From CAVQND01 sp049518415 (lineage in GTDB: Bacteria; Verrucomicrobiota; Verrucomicrobiia; Limisphaerales; UBA8199), in NCBI GenBank assembly GCA_049518415.1, contig JBEKRX010000038.1:23998-87997 (forward strand): a DNA stretch of 64,000 bases, given 5' to 3'. The position numbers were made by a program, and so were the translations under genes. Shown in pieces: positions 1-8,851 of this stretch. Within the stretch, counting starts at the first letter, position 1. The number at the start of each line of letters is the position of its first letter. The notes under the pieces were generated by a model. The model saw only the letters and a list, made by a program, of their open reading frames with translations, was not told the DNA's origin and searched no databases.

Positions 1-3000
1 GGGTGGCGGGCATTTCCGAGGCGCTGGCGATCAGTTCGTAGCCGCCGGGAGGCACGTTATCGGCGACGAACGTTCCGTCAGCTTCTTCCGAGAACTCGGG
101 TGGAGCGAGACGCAGGGCATAAGCCGCGGCGATCTCGGGTTGAGCGCGCCAGGTTGCCAAGGCTTCGGGATCGTTGCGCAACTCGTCCGGCAGGTCCGGT
201 ATTGGGCTGTACAGCGACAAGTGGACGCCCCAGTTCGGGTCACGCTTGAGTTCCGCCGGCCAACGGAGGCGGGCCGTCACGGTATAGTTGGAATTACCCA
301 AAGTGACGGTGGTGGTTTGGCCGGGACGCACCTCTACCGCCACACTCATTCGTGGTAGTACCCGGAACCCTCTGCCTCGCCCGAGAGCAGAAGAGAGTTG
401 AGGCGCCACTCTGTGTTTGCCCGGCGGCACTTGCGCGAAGACAAACCGGCCATCGTTATCGGTTTTTTCCTGATAGGCAAAAAGGTCCGCGAGGATCGTG
501 TTGTGCATCACGGAATCCGGGCCGTATAGAAGTTGCACGGCGCGGCCCGTTGCGCCGCGGCCGCCGGAGAGGAATGTCCCTTCGATTCGGCCCCAAGGCT
601 GCAAGCGGATGATCGGCTCGGCGGCCAATGCGGCGCGAGTCGCTTCGGCATAGCCGTTCTGGCTGGCAACGATGACGGCGGTGACGTCGTCGTCCGGCGG
701 AAGGACGAAACGACCCCGATCATCGGTGGTGGGCGCGCTCTCGCCAGTGGGATACATGTTGCCACGAGCCAACCCCCCGGGCTGCACCCGGAGTCGTGCC
801 CCTGGCGAGACCAGGCCGACGTCTGCGTTCACGGCCGGGTTGCCGTCTGGGAGCAGGACGGTGACGGTGACGGACGCCGCCGGGCGCAGGGCAACATCGA
901 ATTGAACCTCGCCTTCATCGGAGCGCACCACGCGCCTAACCGATGGCGCATAGCCTTCCGCGTCGAACTTGAGGGCCAGCCTTGTGTCCTGATCGACCGC
1001 TTCAGCAACCGTCTGGCGGAACTTGCCCTCGGCGGAGCTTGTCCAAGGGATTCGACCAACGGACTGCCACTGGAAGTTGGTAATGTGAGTCAACGAGACC
1101 AACTGCCGCCCGGGGATGATGCGAAAGTGAGGCACCGGCCGGCCAGTGACGGCGTCGCGCACCGTACCAGAGATGGTCAGCGAGGGCGACAAAGTGATGA
1201 GGTGTTCTTGTCCATCGGCCTTCGCGGTGACGTTTTCGGCCCGGATGTAACCACGGGCGCGCACCTGGAAGGTCACCTCTTCTGCCGCGGCGCCGTCCCA
1301 TTGGACCCGGCCCTCGGCATCCGTTAGCAGGCGGGTCCGGGGGTCGCTGATCTCCGCGTGCGCTTTGGGGACGGGCGCTCCCAACTGTCCGAGTGAACGC
1401 CCGCCAGGATGAGTGATCTCCACCTCGGCGCTGGGGACAGGCGCTCCCTTTTGGTCCACAACGTGGAGCCGCAGGACCTTGCCGCGCTGCAAGATGATGC
1501 GGAGCGGCGGCGGATTCGTCTCGCTATTGAGTTCTACCCGGGCCGGAATGAATCCCGTGGCTTCGACCCTGAGCTCGCTGTTGCCGGGCGCACAACCGGT
1601 CAGGATGAAGGTGCCGTCGGCTTGATTCGTCGCGGGGAGAATCCCCACACCCACGTTGGTCAGCGCCGCCTCAGGCCGACTTCGAACCAGCAGCTTCGCC
1701 TCGGGCACGGGCTGGCTCTCGGGGTCCAGAATGACGCCGCGCAGCGTGACAGCGCGGCCCAACCGGAAGGCATACGTGCCGGCGAGCAGTTGCTTTTCGG
1801 CTGCCGGATCGCCTGCGACCGAGACTCGTGTGCGAAGGTGTTCAGGGTGAGAGGCGGCGCCTTCCATGCGGTGGAAGACCTCCGGGGCGATCCTGCTCAG
1901 GCTCCAGTGCCCCGCCGAGTCCGTGGGCGCTGCCTCTATCCATCCGGCCGCGTGGGCCTCCGGACGGGCTTCCGACAAGCCCAGCTCACCGCTCCTCGTC
2001 CCAAAGCTGACACTCGCGCCCGCGACCGGCTGGCCGGCGGCATCCACCACTTGTCCGCCGATCTGAACCGCGCGGGCCAGCCGCAGGGTGTATTCCTCGG
2101 GTATCCTGTCGCCGCGGTCCGTATCCCAATGGAGCCAGGTATCGGCGAACCCATCTATCTGGCTCGTGAACAGCAACCACGTCACCGTGCGCCGAGGGAC
2201 TGGGACCTCGCAGAACCCGAGCCGCGTGGCTTGGAACTGCTGGTGGGAGTGGTTCGTAGCTTCGAGCAGCATACAGTCAATGGTCACAGACGGAACCGGT
2301 TTGCCGGTGTCCGCGGCGACGATGTGGAGCACCAACTTGTTGCTGGTCGTGGACCAATTCGGCGAGGAGACATTGACGTCGGGCGTGCTCGCTAGCGAGT
2401 CGCCCGACGCCGCAGGGGGAGCAGCGACCGGTTCCTCCGCTGGCAGAGGGCTCGCGGCGGCGGCTGGACCGCTCGGGTTCAGTCGCGGCAGGACGAGCAG
2501 GCCGGCGACAAGAGTAGTTACGCCCGCTGCGACCAAGAGCTTGGCTTGCGTCGAGGCCAGGAAATTAAGCACGCCAACCCCGACGCCGCCACGGGCTGCC
2601 GCCGCGCCGAAGGCGGCCAGGCTGACCCGTCCGGCCAGTTCGGCCGGCGCGGCGCCCACGGCCCGTTCGGCCAAGACGCCGGCGAGCGCGGCGAAGGTCG
2701 AGGTCACGCCGCGTTTGGCCAGCGCGGCACGCAGCTTGTCGAGTGCGCGCTCGACTCTCATCCGGGCGGTGTTCTCGCTCAGGCCGAGCCGGGCGCCGAT
2801 TTCGGCCAGCGGCCGGCGTTCGAAATAGCGCATCAGGACGGCCTCGCGGTCGCCGGCGTTGAGTTCGTGCATGACGTCATCCAGCAGGGGCCGGAGTTCC
2901 TGCCAGGCTAGATCCGTCTCGGCGGGTTGAAGGAGTTGGTTCATCACGTGAGCTTCCTGTTCGCGAGCATGACGGCGATGCTCGGCGCGGCGGGCTTTGG

Positions 3001-3244
3001 CGGCCAGGAACCGGGTGCTGGTGTAGAGCCAGCCGCTGAGCGCCACGTGCCGCACCAGGCGCGATCCTCTGCGCGCCAGCTCGGTGAACACCGCTTGCGT
3101 CACATCCTGCGCGGTTGCCGCATCACCACTGACCTGGCGGAGCGCGGCCGAATAGACCAGGTCAATGTGCCGCCGGACCAGCTCGGCGAACGCGGCCTCG
3201 GACCGGTCAGCGACGTAACAGCGGAGCAATTCGTTGGTCGTCAT
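1..3244 (-). CDS. ECF sigma factor fused to TM helix and carboxypeptidase-regulatory-like repeats (3' end outside window)
   Basis: Translation from the ATG at 3244 stays open to the left edge, giving at least 1081 residues. Residues 1-100 look like sigma region 2 (LVRRHIDLVYSAALRQV, then a DVTQAVFTELARR stretch). Residues about 121-170 look like region 4 (REAVLMRYFERRPLAEIGARL, then SENTARMRVERAL). A hydrophobic segment at about 232-252 (LLVAAGVTTLVAGLLVLP) should span the inner membrane. The rest is a chain of beta-sandwich repeats of the carboxypeptidase-regulatory-like/PEGA type (for example ISGTVRDAVTGRPVP), which would lie outside the cytoplasm. ECF factors normally end near residue 190, so this is a large fusion. 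The topology suggests an envelope sensor joined directly to its sigma factor; no separate anti-sigma gene is visible. The family assignment is secure; the regulatory role is inference. Confidence 0.85.
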   Translation of the reverse strand, partial: MTTNELLRCYVADRSEAAFAELVRRHIDLVYSAALRQVSGDAATAQDVTQAVFTELARRGSRLVRHVALSGWLYTSTRFLAAKARRAEHRRHAREQEAHVMNQLLQPAETDLAWQELRPLLDDVMHELNAGDREAVLMRYFERRPLAEIGARLGLSENTARMRVERALDKLRAALAKRGVTSTFAALAGVLAERAVGAAPAELAGRVSLAAFGAAAARGGVGVGVLNFLASTQAKLLVAAGVTTLVAGLLVLPRLNPSGPAAAASPLPAEEPVAAPPAASGDSLASTPDVNVSSPNWSTTSNKLVLHIVAADTGKPVPSVTIDCMLLEATNHSHQQFQATRLGFCEVPVPRRTVTWLLFTSQIDGFADTWLHWDTDRGDRIPEEYTLRLARAVQIGGQVVDAAGQPVAGASVSFGTRSGELGLSEARPEAHAAGWIEAAPTDSAGHWSLSRIAPEVFHRMEGAASHPEHLRTRVSVAGDPAAEKQLLAGTYAFRLGRAVTLRGVILDPESQPVPEAKLLVRSRPEAALTNVGVGILPATNQADGTFILTGCAPGNSELRVEATGFIPARVELNSETNPPPLRIILQRGKVLRLHVVDQKGAPVPSAEVEITHPGGRSLGQLGAPVPKAHAEISDPRTRLLTDAEGRVQWDGAAAEEVTFQVRARGYIRAENVTAKADGQEHLITLSPSLTISGTVRDAVTGRPVPHFRIIPGRQLVSLTHITNFQWQSVGRIPWTSSAEGKFRQTVAEAVDQDTRLALKFDAEGYAPSVRRVVRSDEGEVQFDVALRPAASVTVTVLLPDGNPAVNADVGLVSPGARLRVQPGGLARGNMYPTGESAPTTDDRGRFVLPPDDDVTAVIVASQNGYAEATRAALAAEPIIRLQPWGRIEGTFLSGGRGATGRAVQLLYGPDSVMHNTILADLFAYQEKTDNDGRFVFAQVPPGKHRVAPQLSSALGRGRGFRVLPRMSVAVEVRPGQTTTVTLGNSNYTVTARLRWPAELKRDPNWGVHLSLYSPIPDLPDELRNDPEALATWRAQPEIAAAYALRLAPPEFSEEADGTFVADNVPPGGYELIASASEMPAT

Positions 3245-3434
3245 GTCACCAACCTAATACCCGCCCACGGGCAAAATCGCACGCTGCAGTTTTCGGCAAG
3301 ACGAACGCCAGCACGGCCTGTCGTCGGAACACGCTCGATCCATCCGGACAAAACATTTGACAATCTCCCGGCGCCCGGCAGAGTCGGTTGGTGCGACCGG
3401 TGGTATTGCCGGTTGCCGCCCGGAAGACACGACT

Positions 3435-4982
3435 ATGGCTGAACCCTTGCAGCAGCGACCAGTCCCAAAGCTCGGGCTGGTCATCAACTCCATCGCGGGT
3501 TTCGATCCCGTCTCGAAGGACCGGTCCGAAACGGCGCTTCGCCGATACTTCGAGGAGTTAATCAAATCCAGGCAAATCGAGGCGGAGTCGATTATCACTG
3601 AGCGCATTTTCGGCCCCCATGAGGCCCTGGCCGTGGCTGATCGGTTGGCCGCGGCACGGGTCGACCTGGTGGTCATCGCCAATGTGGCCTTTCCCAATGG
3701 ACAGGTGTTTTTGACCTTGGCCACCCATCCGAACTTGAGGCAAACGCCCCTGGCCGTGATCGGCGAACCCGAGCCGGAGAGCCCGGAATGGGCGACCAAT
3801 GCCTGGTGCGGTGTGATCATGAACAACTACGCCGCGCGGCAAATCGGCCGCCCGATCGTCACCGTGCCCGGCCCGTTCGCGAGCCTAGCCTTCCGGCGGG
3901 AGTTTGCCGGGCTGTTGCGGGTGGCGGGGACGCTCCGATTTCTTCGGCGCGACTTTCTAGGGCGGTTCGGCGACGCGCCGGGGGGCTTCCACTCGGCCAC
4001 CGGGAACCAACTGGCTTTCGCCAGGGTGTTCGGGACCCGCGTGGACACTGTGGACCTGACGGCGGTAATGGAGACCTACCGGACGGGCAAAGCCCGCGGA
4101 TACCTGGGCGAAGCCAGCTTCACGGAGGAGGACATTCGACAAACGGTCGGCCAGATTGTGAAGGGCCGGGAAGTGGAGGTGGAGCCGGCGATGGTCGAGC
4201 GCGGAGCCAGGCTCTACCAGGCCTACCGGGCCATCATCCGGGCCAACGGCTACACCTCGGCCTGCTTCCGCTGTTGGCCGGAGCAGAACGAATCGTATAT
4301 CGGTGTCAGCTCCTGCCTGGCCATGGGGCTGCTCCTGGCCAACGGGGACGTAACGGCGGCGGCTTGCGAGGCCGACTGGCCGACCGCGGTCGCTCAGTCG
4401 ATAGGCACGTTGCTCTCGGGCCGACCGGCGGCCTGCCTGGATTGGGTCAGCTACACCGGTGGTTCGGAGATCGTCCAACTCGGCCACTGCGGCGTGGGCA
4501 TCTGCGGGTCCATGGCCAAGGGCAAGCGGGGCAGCGGATCGTGTGAGGCGATCACCGTACACCCCGTGATTCGCCTGGGCGGGGGCAGGATGGGCCCGGT
4601 ACACATCGGCCAGTTCGAATTCGGACCCAAGACCGGCCTTTGCCTTGCCCAGGACCCGGATGGGCGGTTCAAACTCCTGGTCTTTCGGGGCGTCAGCCGC
4701 CCTGATACCGCCCGGGGCCTGGCCTGCGCCGCGGCCGATCTGGCCGTGCCAGATTATCAGAAACTCAACCGGCTGGTGCTCGAAGGGGGCTTTACTCATC
4801 ATCTGGCCGTGGCGTTGGCCGACATCAGCCAGGAGGCCCGGATGCTCTGCGCGTTGCTGGGAATCGAGTGGGTCAGCCCACACGATGGTTCACCGTCGCC
4901 GGACTCGCATCCCCCGGCAGGCCTCGGCGCGGAGGAGTCGCTGCCCGAACTGGAATCACCGGCGGGCGCGCGCGGCCACTGA
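3435..4982 (+). CDS. L-fucose/L-arabinose isomerase-family-like protein
   Basis: A 515-residue cytoplasmic protein. It opens with a Rossmann-like sugar-isomerase N-domain (LGLVINSIAGFDPVSKDR, VDLVVIANVAFPNGQVFL). The C-terminal half has the features of fucose-isomerase relatives: FRCWPEQNESYIGVSSCLA, then AACEADWPTAVAQ with the acidic residues expected at the metal/substrate site, then a glycine-rich VQLGHCGVGICGSMAKG. The likely role is aldose-ketose isomerisation or a related sugar step. The ATG at 3435 was chosen because an in-frame TTG at 3357 would add 26 low-complexity residues. Immediately downstream, in the same frame, lies a PfkB sugar-kinase fragment, which suggests a former isomerase-kinase catabolic operon. 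The substrate cannot be read from the sequence. Confidence 0.7.
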   Translation: MAEPLQQRPVPKLGLVINSIAGFDPVSKDRSETALRRYFEELIKSRQIEAESIITERIFGPHEALAVADRLAAARVDLVVIANVAFPNGQVFLTLATHPNLRQTPLAVIGEPEPESPEWATNAWCGVIMNNYAARQIGRPIVTVPGPFASLAFRREFAGLLRVAGTLRFLRRDFLGRFGDAPGGFHSATGNQLAFARVFGTRVDTVDLTAVMETYRTGKARGYLGEASFTEEDIRQTVGQIVKGREVEVEPAMVERGARLYQAYRAIIRANGYTSACFRCWPEQNESYIGVSSCLAMGLLLANGDVTAAACEADWPTAVAQSIGTLLSGRPAACLDWVSYTGGSEIVQLGHCGVGICGSMAKGKRGSGSCEAITVHPVIRLGGGRMGPVHIGQFEFGPKTGLCLAQDPDGRFKLLVFRGVSRPDTARGLACAAADLAVPDYQKLNRLVLEGGFTHHLAVALADISQEARMLCALLGIEWVSPHDGSPSPDSHPPAGLGAEESLPELESPAGARGH

Positions 4983-4985
4983 TGG

Positions 4986-5267
4986 GCAGCCGCTCTGGCG
5001 CATGTGGGCGGGGCCCTGAAGCTGATGAGCCTCGATTGGGCGGAACTGATGGGCCGGGCCAAAGCCTTCGGCGGCACGACCTCCCTCGATACGGACTGGG
5101 ACCCGCGCGGCAACTGGATGCGCCGGCTCCAGGAGGCCCTGCCCAAGATTGACTACCTGCTGACCAACCAGGAAGAGGCGGCCATGCTGACCGGCGAGAA
5201 GGCCCCCCGCGAGGCGCGAGATTATTCAGCGGTTTTGTCGGGCGCTTTTGGGGTGGCTTCGGGGTAG
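4986..5267 (+). pseudogene. PfkB-family carbohydrate kinase, internal fragment
   Basis: The reading frame encodes LAHVGGALKLMSLDWAELMG, then TTSLDTDWDPRGNW, then a KIDYLLTNQEEAAMLTGEK stretch. This is the middle of a PfkB/ribokinase-fold sugar kinase. Only about 75 of the usual 300 residues are present. The N-terminal substrate-binding part and the C-terminal ATP/anion-hole motif (DTxGAGD) are both missing. It follows the isomerase-like stop codon in the same frame, with no start codon of its own except a GTG at 5004. Beyond about 5218 homology stops and the frame runs into the opposite-strand membrane-protein gene. The simplest reading is a deletion that removed most of a kinase gene. Confidence 0.7.
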
Positions 5268-5452
5268 GCGAAGTTCACCAACCAAGGCGCGCCGCGAACC
5301 ATATACACGCCGACGACGGCGCAGGCCAGCCGGACAATCAAATAGCCGACCACCTCTGGCCACGGGCTTCGGACAAAGGCCCGCAGGACGTAAATAAGGC
5401 ACAGTAAACCAACGATCCGGACTGCCAACGCGAATTGCTCTCTTGCTTGCAT
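5222..5452 (-). CDS. Small two-helix membrane protein
   Basis: A 76-residue protein with two hydrophobic segments: about residues 8-26 (ALAVRIVGLLCLIYVLRAF) and about 38-60 (VGYLIVRLACAVVGVYMVRG). They are joined by a short loop with the motif RSPWPE. The ATG at 5452 is preceded by AAAGGG at good spacing, which favours this start over upstream in-frame codons. Its 3' end overlaps the end of the kinase fragment on the other strand. I do not recognise a named family; proteins of this size and layout are common as hypothetical inner-membrane proteins in Verrucomicrobiota. No function can be assigned. Confidence 0.6.
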   Translation of the reverse strand: MQAREQFALAVRIVGLLCLIYVLRAFVRSPWPEVVGYLIVRLACAVVGVYMVRGAPWLVNFAYPEATPKAPDKTAE

Positions 5453-5583
5453 AGTGCTGCCCTTTCTGTTGAGTGTTTCAACGATCGCCTGATTGCCGCA
5501 GACGTGAGTCTGTGGGCAAAGGTAGCAAGGCGTAATCGAGGGCGAGTCTAGCCCCCAGGCGGGTAGGGGCGCAAGTCCTTTTC

Positions 5584-5748
5584 GCGCGCATCTGGATACT
5601 GCCCCCGCCTGATAGCAGGGCGAGCCTGCGGCTTGGCCGAGTGCGGCCAACCCTCCGGGTTGGCGAAACGAGCAAGCCGGAGGCTGGCTGGGACGCACGC
5701 AAAGTGGAAGCTTGCGCCACTACGCGGGGGTAGCCTCAGGATACGCTC
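5584..5748. repeat. Palindromic MITE-like repeat, divergent copy
   Basis: The left end at 5584-5606 (core GCGCATCTGGATACTGCC) matches 20 of 23 positions of the left terminal repeat of the element at 60321-60563. The right end at 5726-5748 is its inverted partner at about 16 of 23 positions. Inside are palindromes such as GCCAACCCTCCGGGTTGGC. No flanking target duplication is visible, so this may be an old copy. It fills most of the gene-free stretch 5453-5796. Confidence 0.5.
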
Positions 5749-5796
5749 AAAATCCACTTGACGCGGCGCAAGAAAGGGTGTTTGGTAAGGGTCGGC

Positions 5797-6141
5797 GTGA
5801 AGGCTTGGAGCATAGCAAAGCGTCAGGGGGGCCTTGGCAGGATGACTGCCGGGCTGGCGCTGCTGCTTTGGTTTGTCACGCAGGCGCTGGCGGCTTCGCC
5901 GGGGCTGCATCGGCTGCTGCACGGGGATTTCCAGGGAATAAATCACCAGTGCCTGGTTACGCAGGTGCAGCAACACCTGTTGCTGGGGGGTGGCCAGGCC
6001 GTGCTCGCGCCCGTGGCGCCGCCGCCGGTCCCCGGGCCGAGGATCGTTGCCGAGCCCTCATTTTGCGCGACCCGCGATTACCGGGTATCGCCCAGCCGCG
6101 CCCCACCTTCGGTTTTCTCTTCAACCCCGGTTGTCGGTTAG
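5797..6141 (+). CDS. Small secreted protein upstream of metal-uptake genes (DUF2946-like appearance)
   Basis: About 114 residues with a positively charged start, a hydrophobic signal segment (MTAGLALLLWFVTQALAAS), then a short periplasmic part with SPGLHRLLHG, a conserved-looking QCLVTQVQQHLL, and the ending DYRVSPSRAPPSVF. Scattered His and Cys residues and the position directly upstream of the outer-membrane barrel and zinc-type ABC genes suggest a metal-handling accessory protein. The start is uncertain: GTG 5797 gives a good signal peptide; TTG 5758 and ATG 5842 are alternatives. The resemblance to small DUF2946-type proteins is by eye only. Confidence 0.5.
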   Translation: MKAWSIAKRQGGLGRMTAGLALLLWFVTQALAASPGLHRLLHGDFQGINHQCLVTQVQQHLLLGGGQAVLAPVAPPPVPGPRIVAEPSFCATRDYRVSPSRAPPSVFSSTPVVG

Positions 6142-6262
6142 AGGCGGGGGCAAAGACTCCCGGCCTTCGACTCTGGACCTTCAGCCCTCTGCCGGTTTCC
6201 AAGCGAGGGAGTCTTAAGCCTTTCCGGGCGCCGTGGGCGTCCGGCTGAAATGAAGAGAAAAA

Positions 6263-7732
6263 ATGAAATTTACCAGATTGATAGGGTGGTCATCCACCCT
6301 TTGCCTGGGGGCCATACTCGCCCAGGCCCAGGAGACGAATGAAGTTGAGAAATTGAATCAGCAGTTGAAACAAATCCGAGAGACGTTCGAGAAGCAACAA
6401 CGGGAGCTAAAGGAAAGTTTTGAGCGCATGTTTCGCGAGCAGCAAGCGCAGATCGAGGCGCTCAAAAGACAGTTGGCCAGCGCGACGAATGCCGCAGCCG
6501 GCCTGGCCCAAACGAACCAGGCGGCCGCGGCAGACCAGTTGAAGGAGTTGAATCAAAAAGTTGACCAGGTGGTGGAAGCGCAGAAGAAGGTCCGGCCAAG
6601 CGAATTCAACCCGTCGATCGGGTTCGTGGGCGAGACGGTTTTAGCCTATCGGAGCAAAGGGTCGGAGGCGACCGGCAGCGAGCGGCGCGGGGGGTTTGAC
6701 GCGTTCCAGCGTTCGATGGAGTTGAACATTGCGGCTTCGGTGGACCCGTTTGCCAAGGGCTACGCGGTGATCAATGCCACGGCCGATTCGGCGACGGGCG
6801 AGGCGACGCTTGGGATCGAGGAAGCGGCGCTGCAGACGACCTCGTTGCCCTGGAACCTGGAACTGAAGGCCGGGCGGTTCTTCGGGGAGTTCGGGCGCCT
6901 GGCCTACATTCACGATCATGAACTTCCGTTCGTGAATCGTCCACTGGTGCTCGACCGATACATAGGCGGGGAGTCCAAGACCGACGGCTTGCAGCTCAAC
7001 TGGCTGCCGCCAATTGCTCATTATACCAGCCTGACGCTCGGCCTGGGCGATCAGTTTGGCGACAATCCGAATAATCCCGGGACTTACCGCCCTTTTAGCG
7101 AACTGAACTTCTTTGGACGAGCGTCGACTTATTTCGACCTCACGCCGGATTGGCAACTGGAGGCGGGCATGTCCGGCCTCTGGAATCCAAGAACCCAAGA
7201 CCGCGCCGGGGTGCAGGTGCAGCCGAACGGGAGCACCCTGACCGAACGGGAGCGGCGCCTGGCCGGCCTGGACTTGAAGGTAAGTTATGTGCCGCTGCGC
7301 AATAATCAGTTCCGCAGCCTGGTCTGGGGCACGGAGTTGCTCTTCAGCGACAATCGCTACCTCTTCGACCCGGATGGCAGCCTGGCGCCGGGCAACCCCA
7401 CGGCTCACCCGGGCTGGCCCGGGCTGAGCGGTGACGAATTCATGGGCGGGGTTGGTGCACTGGGCCTGTATTCGTACGTGACCTACAAGTGGCACCGGCA
7501 ATGGAGCGCGGGCTTCCTGTTCGACTGGGTTCAGAACGCCCAAAACCACAATGACGAGACCAGCGCCTACTCGCCGTACCTCACCTGGGCCATCAGCCAT
7601 TGGAACCAACTGCGTCTGCAATACACGCACACCGACCATAATGCCGTATCCGGCTTGCGCCCGGATGACGCCATTTACCTGCAATGGGCGTGGATCATCG
7701 GGTCGCACGCGCACGGCTGGCAACAACGCTAA
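6263..7732 (+). CDS. Outer-membrane beta-barrel protein (porin-like), metal-uptake associated
   Basis: A 489-residue protein with a signal peptide (MKFTRLIGWSSTLCLGAILA, cleavage after AQA). A coiled coil follows at about residues 27-110 (LKQIRETFEKQQRELKESF), then alternating amphipathic beta-strands rich in Tyr and Trp to the C-terminus. It has no TonB box or plug domain, so it resembles porin-type barrels with an N-terminal periplasmic coiled coil rather than TonB-dependent receptors. It sits 22 bp upstream of the substrate-binding protein of a zinc-type ABC transporter and is probably co-transcribed with it. The likely job is passage of the metal or its chelate across the outer membrane; the ligand itself is inferred from context. 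Confidence 0.65.
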   Translation: MKFTRLIGWSSTLCLGAILAQAQETNEVEKLNQQLKQIRETFEKQQRELKESFERMFREQQAQIEALKRQLASATNAAAGLAQTNQAAAADQLKELNQKVDQVVEAQKKVRPSEFNPSIGFVGETVLAYRSKGSEATGSERRGGFDAFQRSMELNIAASVDPFAKGYAVINATADSATGEATLGIEEAALQTTSLPWNLELKAGRFFGEFGRLAYIHDHELPFVNRPLVLDRYIGGESKTDGLQLNWLPPIAHYTSLTLGLGDQFGDNPNNPGTYRPFSELNFFGRASTYFDLTPDWQLEAGMSGLWNPRTQDRAGVQVQPNGSTLTERERRLAGLDLKVSYVPLRNNQFRSLVWGTELLFSDNRYLFDPDGSLAPGNPTAHPGWPGLSGDEFMGGVGALGLYSYVTYKWHRQWSAGFLFDWVQNAQNHNDETSAYSPYLTWAISHWNQLRLQYTHTDHNAVSGLRPDDAIYLQWAWIIGSHAHGWQQR

Positions 7733-7754
7733 AGCTGGAAAGGAGGTCTTGATT

Positions 7755-8684
7755 ATGAAATCGAAACTAATGCGTCTCTTAACCCCGGTGATGCTGGCGG
7801 CCACCGCATGCGCAGCCTCGCCTGCTCAGGGCGCTCCCATTCGGGTGGTGACCACGCTCACCGATTTGGCGGACCTCACGCGGGCCGTCGGCGGCAAGGA
7901 GGTCCAGGTGTTCAGCCTGGCTACCGGCGTCGAAGACACGCACGGGGTGCCGATGAAGCCGAGCTTCGTGCCGATCCTGAATCGGGCTGAGCTGCTGGTG
8001 CTGGTGGGATTGGGCTGCGAACACGCCTTCCTGCCCGCCCTGCTGGAAGCGAGCAAGAACCCTCGCATCCAATCCGGGCAACCCGGCTATGTGGATTGCT
8101 CGCCAGGCATCGTGCCGCTGGCAGTGCCGAAGTCCACCGATCACTCGGAGGGGGATGTCCATCCCTCCGGCAATCCGCATTACCTGCTCGACCCGGTTCT
8201 GGCTAAGACGGCCGTGGAGCACATCTACGAAGCGCTGGCGGCGCAGGCCCCCGAACACACCGCGGAGTTTCGCCAGAACCGCGACGCCTACCTCGCCAAA
8301 CTCGAGGCCAAGGTGGCGGAGTGGCAGCAACTGGCCAAGCCGCTCAAAGGCGTGGGATTTGTCTCCTACCACGAGGAGTGGGGGTACTTCGCGGAACGCT
8401 TCGGGATGAAGGTCTTCGGCACGATCGAGTTGAAGCCAGGGATTGACCCGACGCCCCGCCATATCGAGCAAATCATCTTGGGCATGAAAGCCGAACACGT
8501 GCCGATCGTGGTTCGCGAGCCGCAGTTCCCCGAGAAGGTGCCTGCGTACATCGCCCGGCAGACCGGCGCCAAACTGGTAAAGCTGCCGATCATGCCCGGG
8601 GGCGTGCCCCATACAGAGACTTATATCGCTATGATGGACTACATTATTCACACGCTGGTGGCCGCGCAGCCAAAACCAGGGTAA
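7755..8684 (+). CDS. znuA: Metal ABC transporter substrate-binding protein (ZnuA-like)
   Basis: A 309-residue periplasmic protein of the cluster A-I metal-binding family. It has a signal peptide (MRLLTPVMLAATACAASPAQG) followed by IRVVTTLTDLADLTRAVGG. Candidate metal ligands sit at the family positions: His in VEDTHGVPM, His in GNPHYLLDP, His in VSYHEEWGYFAERFG, and an acidic residue near the C-terminus. The His-rich loop of many ZnuA proteins is short here (KSTDHSEGDVH). A near-perfect AGGAGGT ribosome-binding site lies 8 bp upstream of ATG 7755. The ATPase and permease genes follow. Zinc is the most likely substrate; manganese or iron cannot be excluded. Confidence 0.85.
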   Translation: MKSKLMRLLTPVMLAATACAASPAQGAPIRVVTTLTDLADLTRAVGGKEVQVFSLATGVEDTHGVPMKPSFVPILNRAELLVLVGLGCEHAFLPALLEASKNPRIQSGQPGYVDCSPGIVPLAVPKSTDHSEGDVHPSGNPHYLLDPVLAKTAVEHIYEALAAQAPEHTAEFRQNRDAYLAKLEAKVAEWQQLAKPLKGVGFVSYHEEWGYFAERFGMKVFGTIELKPGIDPTPRHIEQIILGMKAEHVPIVVREPQFPEKVPAYIARQTGAKLVKLPIMPGGVPHTETYIAMMDYIIHTLVAAQPKPG

Positions 8685-8703
8685 TCCGTCGAGGCCCGGG
8701 CCT

Positions 8704-8728
8704 GGCGGCGCGCTTGTTTCGCGCCGCC
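8704..8728. terminator. GC-rich hairpin between znuA- and znuC-like genes
   Basis: A perfect 9-bp stem (GGCGGCGCG with CGCGCCGCC) around a 7-nt loop lies 20 bp after the znuA-like stop codon. No T-run follows, so it is not a classic intrinsic terminator. It may stabilise the upstream transcript or attenuate read-through into the ATPase gene. Confidence 0.35.
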
Positions 8729-8851
8729 GGCCCGCCTCCACGGCGCCTGCACGAGGCGTATGAAGTCCGAAGGAAGGCAGAACTGAGCGCGCGGCCGCCC
8801 GCGGGGGACATGCTGGCAGCTTGCGAACATTCCGGAACATGACAGCATAGT

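Noticed and set aside
1409..2395. Long plus-strand frames opposite the sigma-fusion gene
   Set aside because: The minus strand is open from 3244 to the edge and encodes clear sigma-70 regions and regulatory-like repeats; the plus frames have no recognisable domain.
5560..5750. Possible cobalamin riboswitch (GGCGCAAGTCC, CTGCCCCCGC, AGCCTCAGGATAC)
   Set aside because: Spacing between the boxes is wrong and the core junction is absent; the same sequence is better explained as a copy of the MITE family with its relative at 60321-60563.
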